NCBI GenBank assembly: GCA_003222935.1
Contig: QHXL01000319.1
Coordinates: forward strand, 1-16,088
DNA: 16,088 nucleotides
Source: Acidobacteriota bacterium
GTDB lineage: Bacteria > Acidobacteriota > Blastocatellia > Pyrinomonadales > Pyrinomonadaceae
Direction: 5' to 3'
Part shown: piece by piece, positions 1 to 8,244 of the stretch
How positions within the stretch are numbered: the first letter of the stretch is position 1
How the letters are laid out: the number at the start of each line of letters is the position of its first letter
Made by a program: the position numbers and the translations under genes
The notes under the pieces: generated by a model
The model's database searches: none
Seen by the model: the letters and a program-made list of their open reading frames with translations, nothing else
What the model was told of the DNA's origin: nothing

Positions 1-2266
1 GTCGTAATCGGCGTTGGCCTGTTAGCAGTGCCGATGGTTCAGCGTTACTGGCCGTTCGGCAATCTGGAAGCGACTGTTCAGGCTGCAGAGGGCCAGGTTT
101 ATCAGATCAACGATACCCAAACCGCAGCGATCGCAACGGGAGCAAAACTTACAAAGGGCGAACGTGTTCGCACTGCGAAAGACGCGCATGCGGTGGTTCG
201 TTTGGGCGATGGATCTTTGATCGAGATGAAAGATCGATCAGAGTTTTACCTGTCCCGGAATGGACAGGGAACAACCATCCACCTGAACCGCGGAAACATC
301 GTTGTAGAAGCGGCGAAACAACGTGGCGAGCAGTTGTTTGTCGACACCGGCGATTCGCTGGTCTCCGTTACGGGCACAGTGTTTTCAGTGAACAACGGAA
401 CCAAGGGGTCACGTGTGTCGGTGATTGAAGGTGAAGTCAAACTCAATCACGCCGGAAAAGATCGCGTCCTGAAAGCCGGTGAGCAGGCCGTGACGAACTT
501 GTCTATTGCGCCGATCGCTGTGAAAGACGAAGTGGCGTGGAGTCGCAAGTCTGGCCAGTACGCAAAGATGCTGGAAGGACTTGCCGCACTCAAGGTCGAA
601 TTGAGTTCAATTCCCCGACCGGGTGTTCGCAACTCAACACACCTCCTCGACCTGATGCCTGAAAACACCGTTGTCTATGCTGCGTTGCCAAACCTGGCAA
701 GTACGATCGCCGAATCGCACAAAGTGATTCAAGAACGCATGAGTCAGAATCCTGCGTTGCGCGAATGGTGGGCTAAGGAACAAGCAGGTCAGACGCAAAA
801 CATGGATCAGGTGGTTCAGTCCATCAGCCAGTTTGGCGATTACCTTGGTGAGGAGATCGCCGTTTCAGTTTCCCTGGGTGCAAAGATGGAACCCGAAGCC
901 CCACTCGTACTGGCTGAGTTGAAGAATTCTGCCGGCTTACGGGAGTTCATTGAACAACAGGTTTCGAAGTACGCGTCGGATCAGGAGCGAAGGTCTCACC
1001 TTCAGTTCGTCGAGGATCCGCAGACTGCAACCGAGGCCGTAGACCAGAAGGAAGTTCTTTATATCTGGATTCAGAACAATCTTATGGCCGCGAGTCCGAA
1101 TCTTTCGCAGCTTCAGGGTCTGCAGAAATTGGCAGCTGGTGGCGCGACGAGTGGTTTCACGTCGACGCCGTTTCATGATCGCATCGCACAGGTTTACTCA
1201 GAAGGCGCGGGTTTGGTCGTTGCTGCAAACCTGGAAAAGATTGTGGCAGACACCAAAACCGAAAGAGCCAAGGATCCGAATGGTGCCAAACAGGAAGAAA
1301 CCTTGAACAAGTTGGGCATACTGAATGTGAAGTACTTCGTTCTCGATCAGAAAGATGCGGGCGGAAAAACACACACGCAAGCGTCTCTCTCGTTCAGTGA
1401 TGCGACTCGGGGAATTCCTTCGTGGCTGGCAGCGCCCGGCCCAATGGGGTCACTCGAATACATCTCGCCGGATGCCAACGTTGTCGCCGGGTTTGTAGTA
1501 AAGAACCCAACTGCATTGGTGGATGATCTGCTGGGAGTGCTCGAAACAGTATCGCCCGAGTTGAAGACGACCCTCGAGAAGCAACAAGCGGCTCATGGCC
1601 TGGACGTCCGTAACGACATCGCGGCGCCACTCGGAGGCGAGTTTGCCTTCGCGATTGACGGGCCTATTCTTCCGACGCCTTCATGGAAGATGGTCTTCGA
1701 GGTGAATGATCCACAACATTTACAACAGACGCTCGAGCGTGCCGTTACCGAAGTAAATAAACAGGCGGCTATCTTTGGTAAGAACGGACTGACCTGGGAA
1801 AAGACTCAAAGTGGAGATCAAACGTTCTACGCGTTGAAGTCGGCAGACTTTGGACTGGTTGAAGTGAACTACGTCTACTCGAGTGGTTACATGATCGTTG
1901 GGCCAAGTCGGGTATTGGTTGAAAGAGCATTAGCCGCACGCGCCAACGGTATGTCGCTGTTGCACTCGTCGAAGTTCACTGCGGGGCTACCTGCTGATGG
2001 TAATGCGAACTTCTCGGCGGTCTTCTATCACAACCTGGCTCCACTGGTGCAGCCGTTTGCACAACAAATCGCGAACACTGCGGAGTCGCTGGATGGCGGC
2101 GGACATGTCGCCAACACTTGCATACGCTTACGCTCAGGGTGACAGCATCACTTTTGCAGCAAACACCGAAGGCGGTCCGTTTGGATTAAGTCCAGCGACG
2201 CTACTCGGAATGCCAAATGCACTTGAGATGCAAAGCATCATTCAGCGTGGGATGAAAGGGAAGTAA
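1..2266 (+). CDS. FecR-domain membrane-anchored protein, 5' partial, frameshifted near the 3' end
   Basis: The frame is open from base 1, so the start lies upstream of the window; the ATG at 28 falls inside the first visible hydrophobic segment (window residues 1-17), which looks like a membrane anchor. A FecR-like beta domain follows at about residues 30-165, with VTGTVFSV, VIEGEV and LKAGEQ. The remaining ~550 residues resemble the repeated alpha/beta domains of DUF3352-type proteins (LLDLMPENTVVYAALP near 208). In the starting frame translation stops at 2142 after an implausible tail (NTCIRLRSG). The +1 frame instead continues with a sensible C-terminus (PTLAYAYAQGD ... QRGMKGK) to TAA at 2264-2266, so one frameshift is inferred. 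It precedes an ABC export operon. FecR proteins often sense a signal or restrain an ECF sigma factor; that role here, and a sigma gene upstream, are guesses. Confidence 0.8.
2091..2120 (+). other. Inferred frameshift site in the FecR-domain gene
   Basis: Coding sense moves from frame 1 to frame 2 within this stretch, which includes GGATGGCGGCGGACATG. One surplus base (or two missing) would restore a single ORF to 2266. The short GGC repeat is a plausible slippage or miscalling spot. I see no slippery heptamer or downstream pseudoknot that would suggest programmed frameshifting. Confidence 0.6.
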
Positions 2267-2272
2267 GGCACG

Positions 2273-2397
2273 TGATCTTTGGTCTTTGATCTTGGATCTT
2301 TGATCTTTGTGTTCAGCACGACGATCGAGACTCCAGGATCAAAGGCCCAGGTCAAAGATCAAAGCACAAAGATCGAAGAACAAAAGTTCTAAGGTTC
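2273..2397. repeat. Inverted-repeat element of 7-base words, NGNNCTT / AAGNNCN
   Basis: The left arm, from 2273, holds five exact 7-base words ending in CTT (TGATCTT, TGGTCTT, TGATCTT, GGATCTT, TGATCTT) and a degenerate sixth (TGTGTTC) ending at 2314. The right arm, about 2334-2397, holds the complementary words AAGNNCN (for example AAGATCA and AAGCACA at 2355-2368, AAGATCG at 2369, AAGAACA at 2376, AAGTTCT at 2384, AAGGTTC at 2391). The arms pair imperfectly around a ~20-base loop. The right arm runs to within two bases of the next start codon and its last word supplies the AAGG ribosome binding site. It begins seven bases after the FecR-gene stop. No terminal T tract is present, so it is not a typical intrinsic terminator. 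Confidence 0.8.
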
Positions 2398-2399
2398 TT

Positions 2400-2780
2400 A
2401 TGAAGTTGCTCTCCATTTCGCTTGGTTCATGGTTGTTGGCATTGCTGTTAATGCTGACAACTTTTTCTTTTCTCAGTTCCGTCAACAACTTCAACAGCGT
2501 GACTGTCACGTCGTTAATCCTGGCGGCACTTTTATTTTCACTCGCTTACGCGCCCTCACTCTCCTGGCTGCGCAAACGAATGGGTGGTTGCAGACCTGCG
2601 ATGCTTTTCCCACTCGCTTCTGCTGTCGTTCTCAACATACCCGTGTTTCTGATCGAAATTCTTGCGATTGGTAGAACTTTAGCGCCCTCAGAAGCGTTCT
2701 TCAGCATTAGTGCATTTCTACTGATGGGCACTGTTTTCGGTTTGGGATTCGTTTGGAATTATCAGGACACGGCGTTATAA
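2400..2780 (+). CDS. Small four-helix integral membrane protein, unknown function
   Basis: I do not recognise the family. The chosen start is ATG 2400, with AAGG five bases upstream; an earlier in-frame ATG at 2307 would translate the repeat element into a basic, low-complexity tail and is unlikely. The 126-residue product has four hydrophobic segments at about 4-26, 35-56, 67-90 and 98-120, with a basic cytoplasmic-type loop (LRKRMGG) after the second. It ends seven bases before the first ABC ATPase gene, so it is probably co-transcribed with the exporter genes and may be an accessory membrane subunit; that is inference from position only. Confidence 0.75.
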   Translation: MKLLSISLGSWLLALLLMLTTFSFLSSVNNFNSVTVTSLILAALLFSLAYAPSLSWLRKRMGGCRPAMLFPLASAVVLNIPVFLIEILAIGRTLAPSEAFFSISAFLLMGTVFGLGFVWNYQDTAL

Positions 2781-2787
2781 GAACAGC

Positions 2788-3771
2788 ATGGCACTTCCTG
2801 CGACTGCTCAACAAGAATTAATAAAAGATCAGCCACTCAACGACCCGGCAGTAATCGATCTGTTCGGTTTGAGCGTCGCCTTCGGCGGTAGACCAATCCT
2901 TAAAGGTCTGCGCGGCGATCTCCGTGGCAAGGCAATTGGTCTGCTTGGTCCAAATGGAGCAGGCAAGACAACGCTCATTCACACATTGCTTGGCTTCTAC
3001 ACACCGACCGCCGGGACCGCGCACATCTTTGGCCAGGACATCGTCGACCATGCGAAGGAGATCAAATCCTTAGTCGGTTACATGCCTGAGCGCGATTCGT
3101 TCATCTCAAAGATGAGTGCAGTCCACTTTGTGCGTTTGATGGCTGAACTTTCGGGACTACCGTCAGAAGCAGCGCTCGAGCGTGCGCACGAAGCGCTGTT
3201 CTACGTGGGTCTGGGCGAAGCGCGTTATCGCAAGCTCGAAACATATTCACTGGGAATGAAGCAGCTTGCAAAACTTGCCCAGGCAATTGTTCATGGTCCG
3301 CGTCTGATCTTTCTGGATGAACCTACCAACGGCCTCGATCCGCCGGCACGTCTGCGAATGATCAAGTTGATTCGTGAGATTCGCGACAGTGGCCAGGCAC
3401 ATATCCTGTTGTCTTCGCATTTACTACTCGATGTTGAGGAATGTTGCGACGAGATTCTGATCTTGAAAGATGGTCAGATCGCGGTTAACTGCAATCTTGA
3501 AGAAGAGCGAAAGTCGAACAGAAAGTTTTTGATGCTGGAGACCCGCGGAGATCTGGCCGGGTTTGTAGCGGCGCTAAAAGAACTTGGCTGTGAATACGCA
3601 ATCACGGGTGATCACAGGGTGAAGATCGTGTTACAGGCCGGAGTTGAAGTGCGAGACCTCTATCGAATTGCAGCCCGTGAAAAGATCCAGTTGCGCAAAC
3701 TGAGTTACAAGCGCGATTCACTCGAAGACATTTTCTTGAAGGCAATGGAGAACGGCCATGGCGGTTTATGA
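2788..3771 (+). CDS. ABC transporter ATP-binding protein (ABC-2 exporter type), first of two
   Basis: This is the nucleotide-binding subunit of an ABC exporter and would hydrolyse ATP at the cytoplasmic face. Of 327 residues, the Walker [10 protein letters not shown] is at 54-62, a variant signature YSLGMKQL at 153-160, Walker B LIFLDEP at 173-179, D-loop NGLD at 181-184 and the switch histidine at 211. The signature has SLGMK in place of LSGGQ, a variation common in CcmA/NatA-like ATPases. A C-terminal extension of ~90 residues follows the ATPase core. It starts seven bases after the small membrane protein and overlaps the following permease gene by 14 bases, so the two are almost certainly partners. 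Substrate is unknown. Confidence 0.92.
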   Translation: MALPATAQQELIKDQPLNDPAVIDLFGLSVAFGGRPILKGLRGDLRGKAIGLLGPNGAGKTTLIHTLLGFYTPTAGTAHIFGQDIVDHAKEIKSLVGYMPERDSFISKMSAVHFVRLMAELSGLPSEAALERAHEALFYVGLGEARYRKLETYSLGMKQLAKLAQAIVHGPRLIFLDEPTNGLDPPARLRMIKLIREIRDSGQAHILLSSHLLLDVEECCDEILILKDGQIAVNCNLEEERKSNRKFLMLETRGDLAGFVAALKELGCEYAITGDHRVKIVLQAGVEVRDLYRIAAREKIQLRKLSYKRDSLEDIFLKAMENGHGGL

Positions 3772-4675
3772 GCAAACTTATAAACGATACAAGGGCCGAC
3801 TGACCCCGGAATGGAGTCGGTTCCTGATTATTCCCAGGCACGCGTACCGGGGCATTTTCAAGTCGAAACTTTTCACGGCGTTCTTCGTGCTCTGTTTTAT
3901 TCCCGTGCTCGCTGAAGCCATTTTTATCTATTTGCATCACAACTTTACTGCACTGGGCGCAATGCAAATGCAAATCAGAGAACTAGTGCCGATTGATGCC
4001 TCATTCTTCGAAACGTTTGTCGTAATCCAATTATGCTTTTCGTTTTTCTTGTGCATTTTGGTTGGGCCGCCGCAGGTTTCGATGGACCTGCGGAACAATG
4101 CTCTGCCGTTATATCTTTGCCGCCCTTTTTCACGCACCGAGTACGTCGTCGGCAAGATGTCGGTGTTGCTAATCCTGCTTTCGTTTGTCACCTGGATACC
4201 ACAATTGTTGATGTTCCTCTTTCAGTCGTACCTGGAGGGGTTCACCTGGTTCACTAACAATCTGCGAATCGGTGCGGCTATTTTCGTCAGCGCCGCTGTC
4301 TGGATACTTCTGTTATCACTTCTATCGCAGGCAATCTCAGCCCTGGTGAAATGGCGTGTGGTGGCGAGCGGCGCAATCCTGGGAGTCTTCTTCTTACCAT
4401 GGGCCTTTGGAGAGTTCATAAACCAACTCTTCATGACTCGAAATGCGAGTCTCATAAGTTTGGTCTCGGTAATGGCAGATGTTGTTCAAGGCCTTTTCGG
4501 AACCTTGAACCTGGCGTCTGAGACTCGTCGTTACCGTGACTTTGAAGGGAATATCCAGGAGATTGTTTTGCTGGAGCCTTCGCTATTGCTGTGTTGGACC
4601 GTGCTGTTTTTGGCCTGCATTGTTTGCCTCGCAATCCTGTCGAGAAAAGTGAAGGCTTACGAGGTGGTCAAGTAG
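3758..4675 (+). CDS. ABC-2 type permease, partner of the first ATPase
   Basis: A 305-residue membrane protein with about six hydrophobic segments (near 39-60, 84-106, 130-156, 171-196, 201-222 and 273-294). This matches ABC-2 export permeases. The polar N-terminus ([16 protein letters not shown]) precedes an amphipathic stretch before the first helix, as in this family. The gene starts 14 bases inside the upstream ATPase gene, which suggests translational coupling and a one-to-one partnership. The substrate cannot be read from the sequence. It lacks the long periplasmic domains of MacB-like or FtsX-like permeases. Confidence 0.88.
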   Translation: MAVYEQTYKRYKGRLTPEWSRFLIIPRHAYRGIFKSKLFTAFFVLCFIPVLAEAIFIYLHHNFTALGAMQMQIRELVPIDASFFETFVVIQLCFSFFLCILVGPPQVSMDLRNNALPLYLCRPFSRTEYVVGKMSVLLILLSFVTWIPQLLMFLFQSYLEGFTWFTNNLRIGAAIFVSAAVWILLLSLLSQAISALVKWRVVASGAILGVFFLPWAFGEFINQLFMTRNASLISLVSVMADVVQGLFGTLNLASETRRYRDFEGNIQEIVLLEPSLLLCWTVLFLACIVCLAILSRKVKAYEVVK

Positions 4676-4683
4676 TTATTTCT

Positions 4684-4696
4684 CAAATGTCATTTG
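4684..4696. promoter_or_regulatory. Short perfect palindrome in the gap before the second ABC pair
   Basis: CAAATG-T-CATTTG is a perfect 6+6 palindrome around one base in the 77-base gap after the first permease. The word AAATGTCA occurs here and again at 4736-4743, and the same word forms part of the long hairpin at 11793-11890. It could be a protein-binding site or a decayed copy of that repeat. No convincing promoter is visible, so the two ABC pairs may still share a transcript. Confidence 0.3.
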
Positions 4697-4752
4697 GAGA
4701 CTCTTCAGTGTCTGTCAAAACAAATCCGCGACTGATAAATGTCAGATGATAT

Positions 4753-5715
4753 ATGAGCAATGATTCCGTTATGGAAAATGATCTGATCATCTTCGACAAC
4801 GTCTCCAAGTTCTACGGAGAGATACTCGGCGTCAATCGGGTTAATCTTTCGATTGCACCGGGTATAACCAGTCTCGTTGGACCAAACGGGGCGGGTAAAT
4901 CGACGTTGATGAATTTAATGACGGGATTGCTGCGTCCGACACGCGGGACGGTGTCGTTGCTGGGTGTACCAACTGACAGCCCTGAAGCTTTGTTTCGCAA
5001 GGTGGGTTACTGCACGCAGTTTGACTCGTTTCCACGTGGAGTTACGGGGCGCGAGTTTATCAATTCGTTTCTCTCTGTTCACGGTTATGATCGCAAAACC
5101 GCCAACATGCTGGCCGAGACTGCACTCGAACGAGTAAGCCTACTTGACGATGCTGACAGAAAAGTTGCTGCTTACAGCAAGGGCATGCGTCAGCGAATTC
5201 GCTTGGCTCAATCAATCGCTCATCAACCAGTTGTAATGATTCTTGACGAGCCGTTGAATGGTCTTGACCCGATGGTGCGTGCTGAAACGATGGCGCTGTT
5301 TCGCAAACTTGCCACTGAAGGACTGCATCTCATCATTTCTTCTCACATTCTTCACGAGGTCGACGTGATGTCGGATCGCGTAGTGCTGGTGAATAACGGG
5401 TATGTAGTTGCAGAAGGAAACATTCACGGTGTGCGTGATGAGATGGAAGAGCATCCTATGCAGATTCTCATCCGCTGCAGTGATCCAGCGAAACTTGCCG
5501 CCCAGGTTTTTGCGCAGGACCATGTAGTGGAAGCGCGACTGCATGATGACAAACGAGGGTTGTTCATCAAGACCAAGGACGCAGATCGCTTCTATCTTTT
5601 ATTGAACGAAGTAGTGGCGCTCGGCGAAATCAACGTCGAAACAATTGCGCCTGTGGATGACGATATGAGCGCTGTATATCAATACTTGATTGGCAGCTCA
5701 GGCGGATCTGAGTGA
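4753..5715 (+). CDS. ABC transporter ATP-binding protein (ABC-2 exporter type), second of two
   Basis: A second ABC ATPase of 320 residues. Walker [10 protein letters not shown] is at 43-51, the Q-loop glutamine near 89 (CTQFD), a variant signature YSKGMRQR at 141-148, Walker B VVMILDEP at 160-167, D-loop NGLD at 169-172 and the switch histidine at 198. As in the first ATPase, the signature is SxGM rather than LSGGQ. The C-terminal ~100 residues form an extra domain. The two ATPases are clearly different sequences rather than a recent tandem copy. The start ATG at 4753 has only a weak ribosome binding site; ATG 4771 is an alternative. The gene is followed after 13 bases by its probable permease. 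Confidence 0.92.
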   Translation: MSNDSVMENDLIIFDNVSKFYGEILGVNRVNLSIAPGITSLVGPNGAGKSTLMNLMTGLLRPTRGTVSLLGVPTDSPEALFRKVGYCTQFDSFPRGVTGREFINSFLSVHGYDRKTANMLAETALERVSLLDDADRKVAAYSKGMRQRIRLAQSIAHQPVVMILDEPLNGLDPMVRAETMALFRKLATEGLHLIISSHILHEVDVMSDRVVLVNNGYVVAEGNIHGVRDEMEEHPMQILIRCSDPAKLAAQVFAQDHVVEARLHDDKRGLFIKTKDADRFYLLLNEVVALGEINVETIAPVDDDMSAVYQYLIGSSGGSE

Positions 5716-5728
5716 GAAGCAGGGTAAC

Positions 5729-6592
5729 ATGAGCACAACAGTAAGTTCAGTGGAAGCGATTCCGGTTCTCCCATCTTCATGGTCTCTCTGGCTGCGACAG
5801 ATCGGGGCAATTCTACGACTTGAACTCCGCAAGAACTTTCTTAGTAAAAGGTCGTTTCTGATCTATTTGATCACCGCGCTTCCTCTTTTCCCACTCCTGA
5901 TACTGGCGGTTGTTACCCCACCCAGTGAGGAATGGAGAGACTTTCAGAAGTACAGCATCATCTACTCGATCGTCTACAACGGACTAATACTTCGTACCCT
6001 GGTTTTCTTCGGGTGTGCGTGGATCTTTATGAACCTGTTTCGGGGAGACCTCGTCGACCGTAGTTTGCATTACTACTTTCTGAGCGCCGTGAGGCGCGAG
6101 GTGCTGGTTGTCGGCAAATACCTGTCGGGTCTGATCACTTCGATAGTGCTCTTCGGAGGTCTAACTATCGTTGCAATGCTGTTGCTCTACCTTCCTCGGT
6201 TCACCTCACAGAGTGTCAGGTTCTTTCTGGAAGGGCAGGGGATGGTGCAATTGCTGACTTACGCTGGAATAACTGTCCTTGCCTGCATCGGCTACGGTGC
6301 GTTTTTTCTCGTCGTCGGGCTGTTCATTCGTAACCCGATTATCCCAGCTTTGCTACTTTACGGCTGGGAGTGGCTTAACTTCCTTTTGCCACCTTTACTA
6401 AAAAAGATCAGCGTCGTCCACTACCTCAACTCGCTGGTTCCGGTTCCAGTCTCTCAAGGACCATTCGCCGTGATCGCCGAACCAACGCCGGCGTGGATTG
6501 CTGTTCCAAGTATGCTGGTCGTGACAGCAGTCGTGCTGGTAATTTCCGCTGTTCGCATTCGCCGAATGGAAATCCACTACGGTAGCGAGTGA
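5729..6592 (+). CDS. ABC-2 type permease, partner of the second ATPase
   Basis: A 287-residue membrane protein with hydrophobic segments near 43-64, 85-104, 131-154, 177-199, 204-221 and 257-277, typical of ABC-2 permeases. ATG 5729 is preferred over the in-frame ATG at 5690 because AGGG sits five bases upstream and it avoids a 26-base overlap with the ATPase gene. The sequence is unlike the first permease, so the operon appears to encode two dissimilar ATPase/permease pairs: either one heteromeric exporter or two related ones. The stop codon lies inside the inverted repeat that follows. Confidence 0.87.
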   Translation: MSTTVSSVEAIPVLPSSWSLWLRQIGAILRLELRKNFLSKRSFLIYLITALPLFPLLILAVVTPPSEEWRDFQKYSIIYSIVYNGLILRTLVFFGCAWIFMNLFRGDLVDRSLHYYFLSAVRREVLVVGKYLSGLITSIVLFGGLTIVAMLLLYLPRFTSQSVRFFLEGQGMVQLLTYAGITVLACIGYGAFFLVVGLFIRNPIIPALLLYGWEWLNFLLPPLLKKISVVHYLNSLVPVPVSQGPFAVIAEPTPAWIAVPSMLVVTAVVLVISAVRIRRMEIHYGSE

Positions 6593-6672
6593 ATAGATCT
6601 CAGATTTCAGATCTCAGATTGCTCGTGGCTGGCACCGCGTTAAAAATCTGAAATCTGAAATCTGAAATTCAC
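6589..6672. repeat. 7-base-word inverted repeat between convergent genes, probable bidirectional terminator
   Basis: The left arm has three units, TCAGATT, TCAGATC, TCAGATT, at 6600-6620. The right arm at 6645-6670 is nearly complementary (22 of 26 positions) and is a run of AATCTGA words. The ends GTGAAT (6589-6594) and ATTCAC (6667-6672) also pair, with four extra bases on the left side. Each of these outer ends contains the TGA stop of one of the two convergent genes. A ~24-base loop separates the arms. No T tract follows, so factor-independent termination is uncertain. Confidence 0.75.
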
Positions 6673-7268
6673 CTGCTTACCCACTCGTTTCCCTTGATCC
6701 AAAAGCGCCAGGGAATATCGACCCAATCTTCGGCGTAATCGATTCCGATCCTCGGACCTTTCGAAATTCCCGCAGCGCGAACAGTTTCAAACTCCTCCAG
6801 CCAAACCCTGTCGCCTAATAAATCCGCCATGTCCAGTTGACGATCAATCCCCATCGCCAGGCAGAGCTTTCCTGGACCATTTGAAAGATTCCGATCCGTG
6901 TGCGAATGGCGGCGTTCACGCATTACTTCGATTCCTTCGACCGGCTCCAACCCACGAACAAGAATCGCGTGCGGAATGTCTTCGACGTTGGTGACGACGT
7001 TGAATTGGTTATACATGCCGTAAACGAAGTAGACGTAGGCCACGCCGCCTTTTTGGTACATCGTCTCGGTACGTTTGGTTCGGCGGCCGCCGTATGCGTG
7101 TGAGGCGCGGTCTTCGGGGCCTCGATATGCCTCGACTTCCACGATCTTTCCCGAGATGCGTTGACCTCGCTCGTCAGGGACGACGAGGAGTTTCCCGAGA
7201 AGATCCCGTGCGACGGTGAGTACGTTTCTTCGAGTGTAGAACTCGCGCGGGAGCTTTGCTTTTGACAT
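6669..7268 (-). CDS. mpg: DNA-3-methyladenine glycosylase (AAG/MPG family)
   Basis: Monofunctional base-excision glycosylase that removes alkylated purines such as 3-methyladenine from DNA. The 199-residue length is normal for bacterial members. The catalytic block IVEVEAYRGPEDRASHAYGG spans residues 42-61; E46 aligns with human AAG Glu125 and Y48 and H57 with its Tyr127 and His136. YVYFVYGMYNQFNVV (78-92), ILVRGLEP (102-109) and NGPGKLCLAMGI (130-141) are also characteristic. The ATG shares its A with the TGA of the upstream TSUP gene (TGATG), so translation is probably coupled. The alignment to human residues is from memory. Confidence 0.93.
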   Translation of the reverse strand: MSKAKLPREFYTRRNVLTVARDLLGKLLVVPDERGQRISGKIVEVEAYRGPEDRASHAYGGRRTKRTETMYQKGGVAYVYFVYGMYNQFNVVTNVEDIPHAILVRGLEPVEGIEVMRERRHSHTDRNLSNGPGKLCLAMGIDRQLDMADLLGDRVWLEEFETVRAAGISKGPRIGIDYAEDWVDIPWRFWIKGNEWVSR

Positions 7269-8041
7269 CAGCCGTTTCTAAGTTTCCAAACCATGACTAC
7301 GAAGATCACAAACCCGATGATGACGACGCCTCTTCGCACCCAGGTTTGCCCAATACGAACTGCCATGCTCGCGCCAAAGTAACCTCCGGCAAGAGCGCCG
7401 ACTGCCATTATGAGTGCGTCGCGCCACACGACCAGGCCATTCAAGGAGAATGCCAGGACGGCAATACTGTTGATGCAGATTCCGAGAAAATTCTTGACGC
7501 CGTTGGCTCGGCTCAATTCGTTGAGTCCTAACAATCCGAGTGCAGCGAGCATCAGGATTCCGTTGCCGGCGCCAAAGTAACCACCATACATCGCAGAGAA
7601 GAATTGAAACGACATCGCTCCGATCCACCAGCCGAGAGCAGGTTGTTCGTCGAGTTTGCCGAACTTGAAGCGTTTACTGATTGCGCCCTGCGACATAAAA
7701 AGAATCGTCGCAAACAGGATCAGGAAAGGAACTAATCGAGCAAAGGTTGGTGATGGAGTTCGAATCAGTAGCCAGGCGCCGAGACCTCCGGCGACGAGAC
7801 TGGTAGCTCCTAGTCGAAGCAAGATCGTGGAACTGTTTTCGAGTTCTTTGCGATAGCCGTAAAGACCGCCAAAGAGTCCGGGCCAGAGTGCGACTGTGCT
7901 AGTGCCGTTAGCGACTTTGGGGTCTAGTCCGAGCCATATCAAAATGGGGAATGTCAGTAATGTCCCGCCACCTGCTATTGAGTTTATTGCGCCTGCGGCA
8001 AATGCGGCGACAAGCATCACGAGCACGTGGAGGAGGGTCAT
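7268..8041 (-). CDS. TauE/SafE (TSUP) family membrane permease
   Basis: Predicted inner-membrane carrier of the TSUP family, whose studied members move sulfite, sulfonates or other small organic anions. The 257 residues are almost entirely hydrophobic, consistent with about eight helices. Family motifs are clear: AGAINSIAGGGTLLTFP at 17-33, NGTSTVALWPG at 45-55, GGYFGAGNGILML at 153-165 and GGYFGASMAVR at 219-229, the two halves showing the internal duplication of the family. ATG 8041 has no strong ribosome binding site. It is the first gene of a two-gene unit with the DNA glycosylase, and the pairing has no obvious functional logic. Substrate cannot be assigned. Confidence 0.88.
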   Translation of the reverse strand: MTLLHVLVMLVAAFAAGAINSIAGGGTLLTFPILIWLGLDPKVANGTSTVALWPGLFGGLYGYRKELENSSTILLRLGATSLVAGGLGAWLLIRTPSPTFARLVPFLILFATILFMSQGAISKRFKFGKLDEQPALGWWIGAMSFQFFSAMYGGYFGAGNGILMLAALGLLGLNELSRANGVKNFLGICINSIAVLAFSLNGLVVWRDALIMAVGALAGGYFGASMAVRIGQTWVRRGVVIIGFVIFVVMVWKLRNG

Positions 8042-8051
8042 GGAGAAAAGT

Positions 8052-8174
8052 TGGTCTTGGGTCTTTGGTCTGAGTGCTTAGACCTTTGTGCTTTTGATCT
8101 TTGTACTTAGTCTTTTGTTCGAGTGTCAGCAATAACGCAAAGATCAAAGTACAAAGCACAAAGATCTAAAGCCC
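8052..8174. repeat. 7-base-word repeat element NGNNCTT / AAGNNCN in a divergent intergenic region
   Basis: From 8052 the units TGGTCTT, GGGTCTT, TGGTCTG, AGTGCTT, AGACCTT and TGTGCTT follow one another exactly every seven bases. An eight-base unit, TGTACTT and a six-base unit continue to about 8114. After a ~25-base spacer, complementary units AAGATCA, AAGTACA, AAGCACA and AAGATCT run at 8140-8167. The right tract matches that of the element at 2354-2374 except for one extra unit. It fills most of the gap between two divergent genes, so it cannot be a simple shared terminator. Confidence 0.8.
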
Positions 8175-8212
8175 TACTGAGACCTAAGCAGAAACCTTCA
8201 ACTCCCTCATGT

Positions 8213-8218
8213 TATGAT
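8213..8218 (+). promoter_or_regulatory. Possible -10 box for the secreted EEP gene
   Basis: TATGAT matches five of six positions of the sigma-70 -10 consensus and lies 26 bases before the ATG at 8245. No good -35 box is found 16-18 bases upstream, so this is weak. Confidence 0.25.
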
Positions 8219-8244
8219 GCAAGCACAAGTTTACGCCAATCCAC

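Noticed and set aside
2091..2142. Programmed ribosomal frameshift in the FecR-domain gene
   Set aside because: No slippery heptamer, rare-codon hungry site or clear downstream structure is visible, and the early product ends only ~40 codons sooner.
2273..2397. Repeat element as an intrinsic terminator after the FecR gene
   Set aside because: The stem is AT-rich and imperfect, no T tract follows, and the right arm runs into the next gene's ribosome binding site.
2307..2399. N-terminal extension of the small membrane protein from ATG 2307
   Set aside because: It would translate the repeat element into a low-complexity Lys/Arg/Ser/Gln tail, while ATG 2400 has a well-spaced AAGG.
8052..8174. 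Repeated units resembling a tiny CRISPR array
   Set aside because: Units are contiguous, only seven bases long and degenerate, with no spacers, leader or cas genes.
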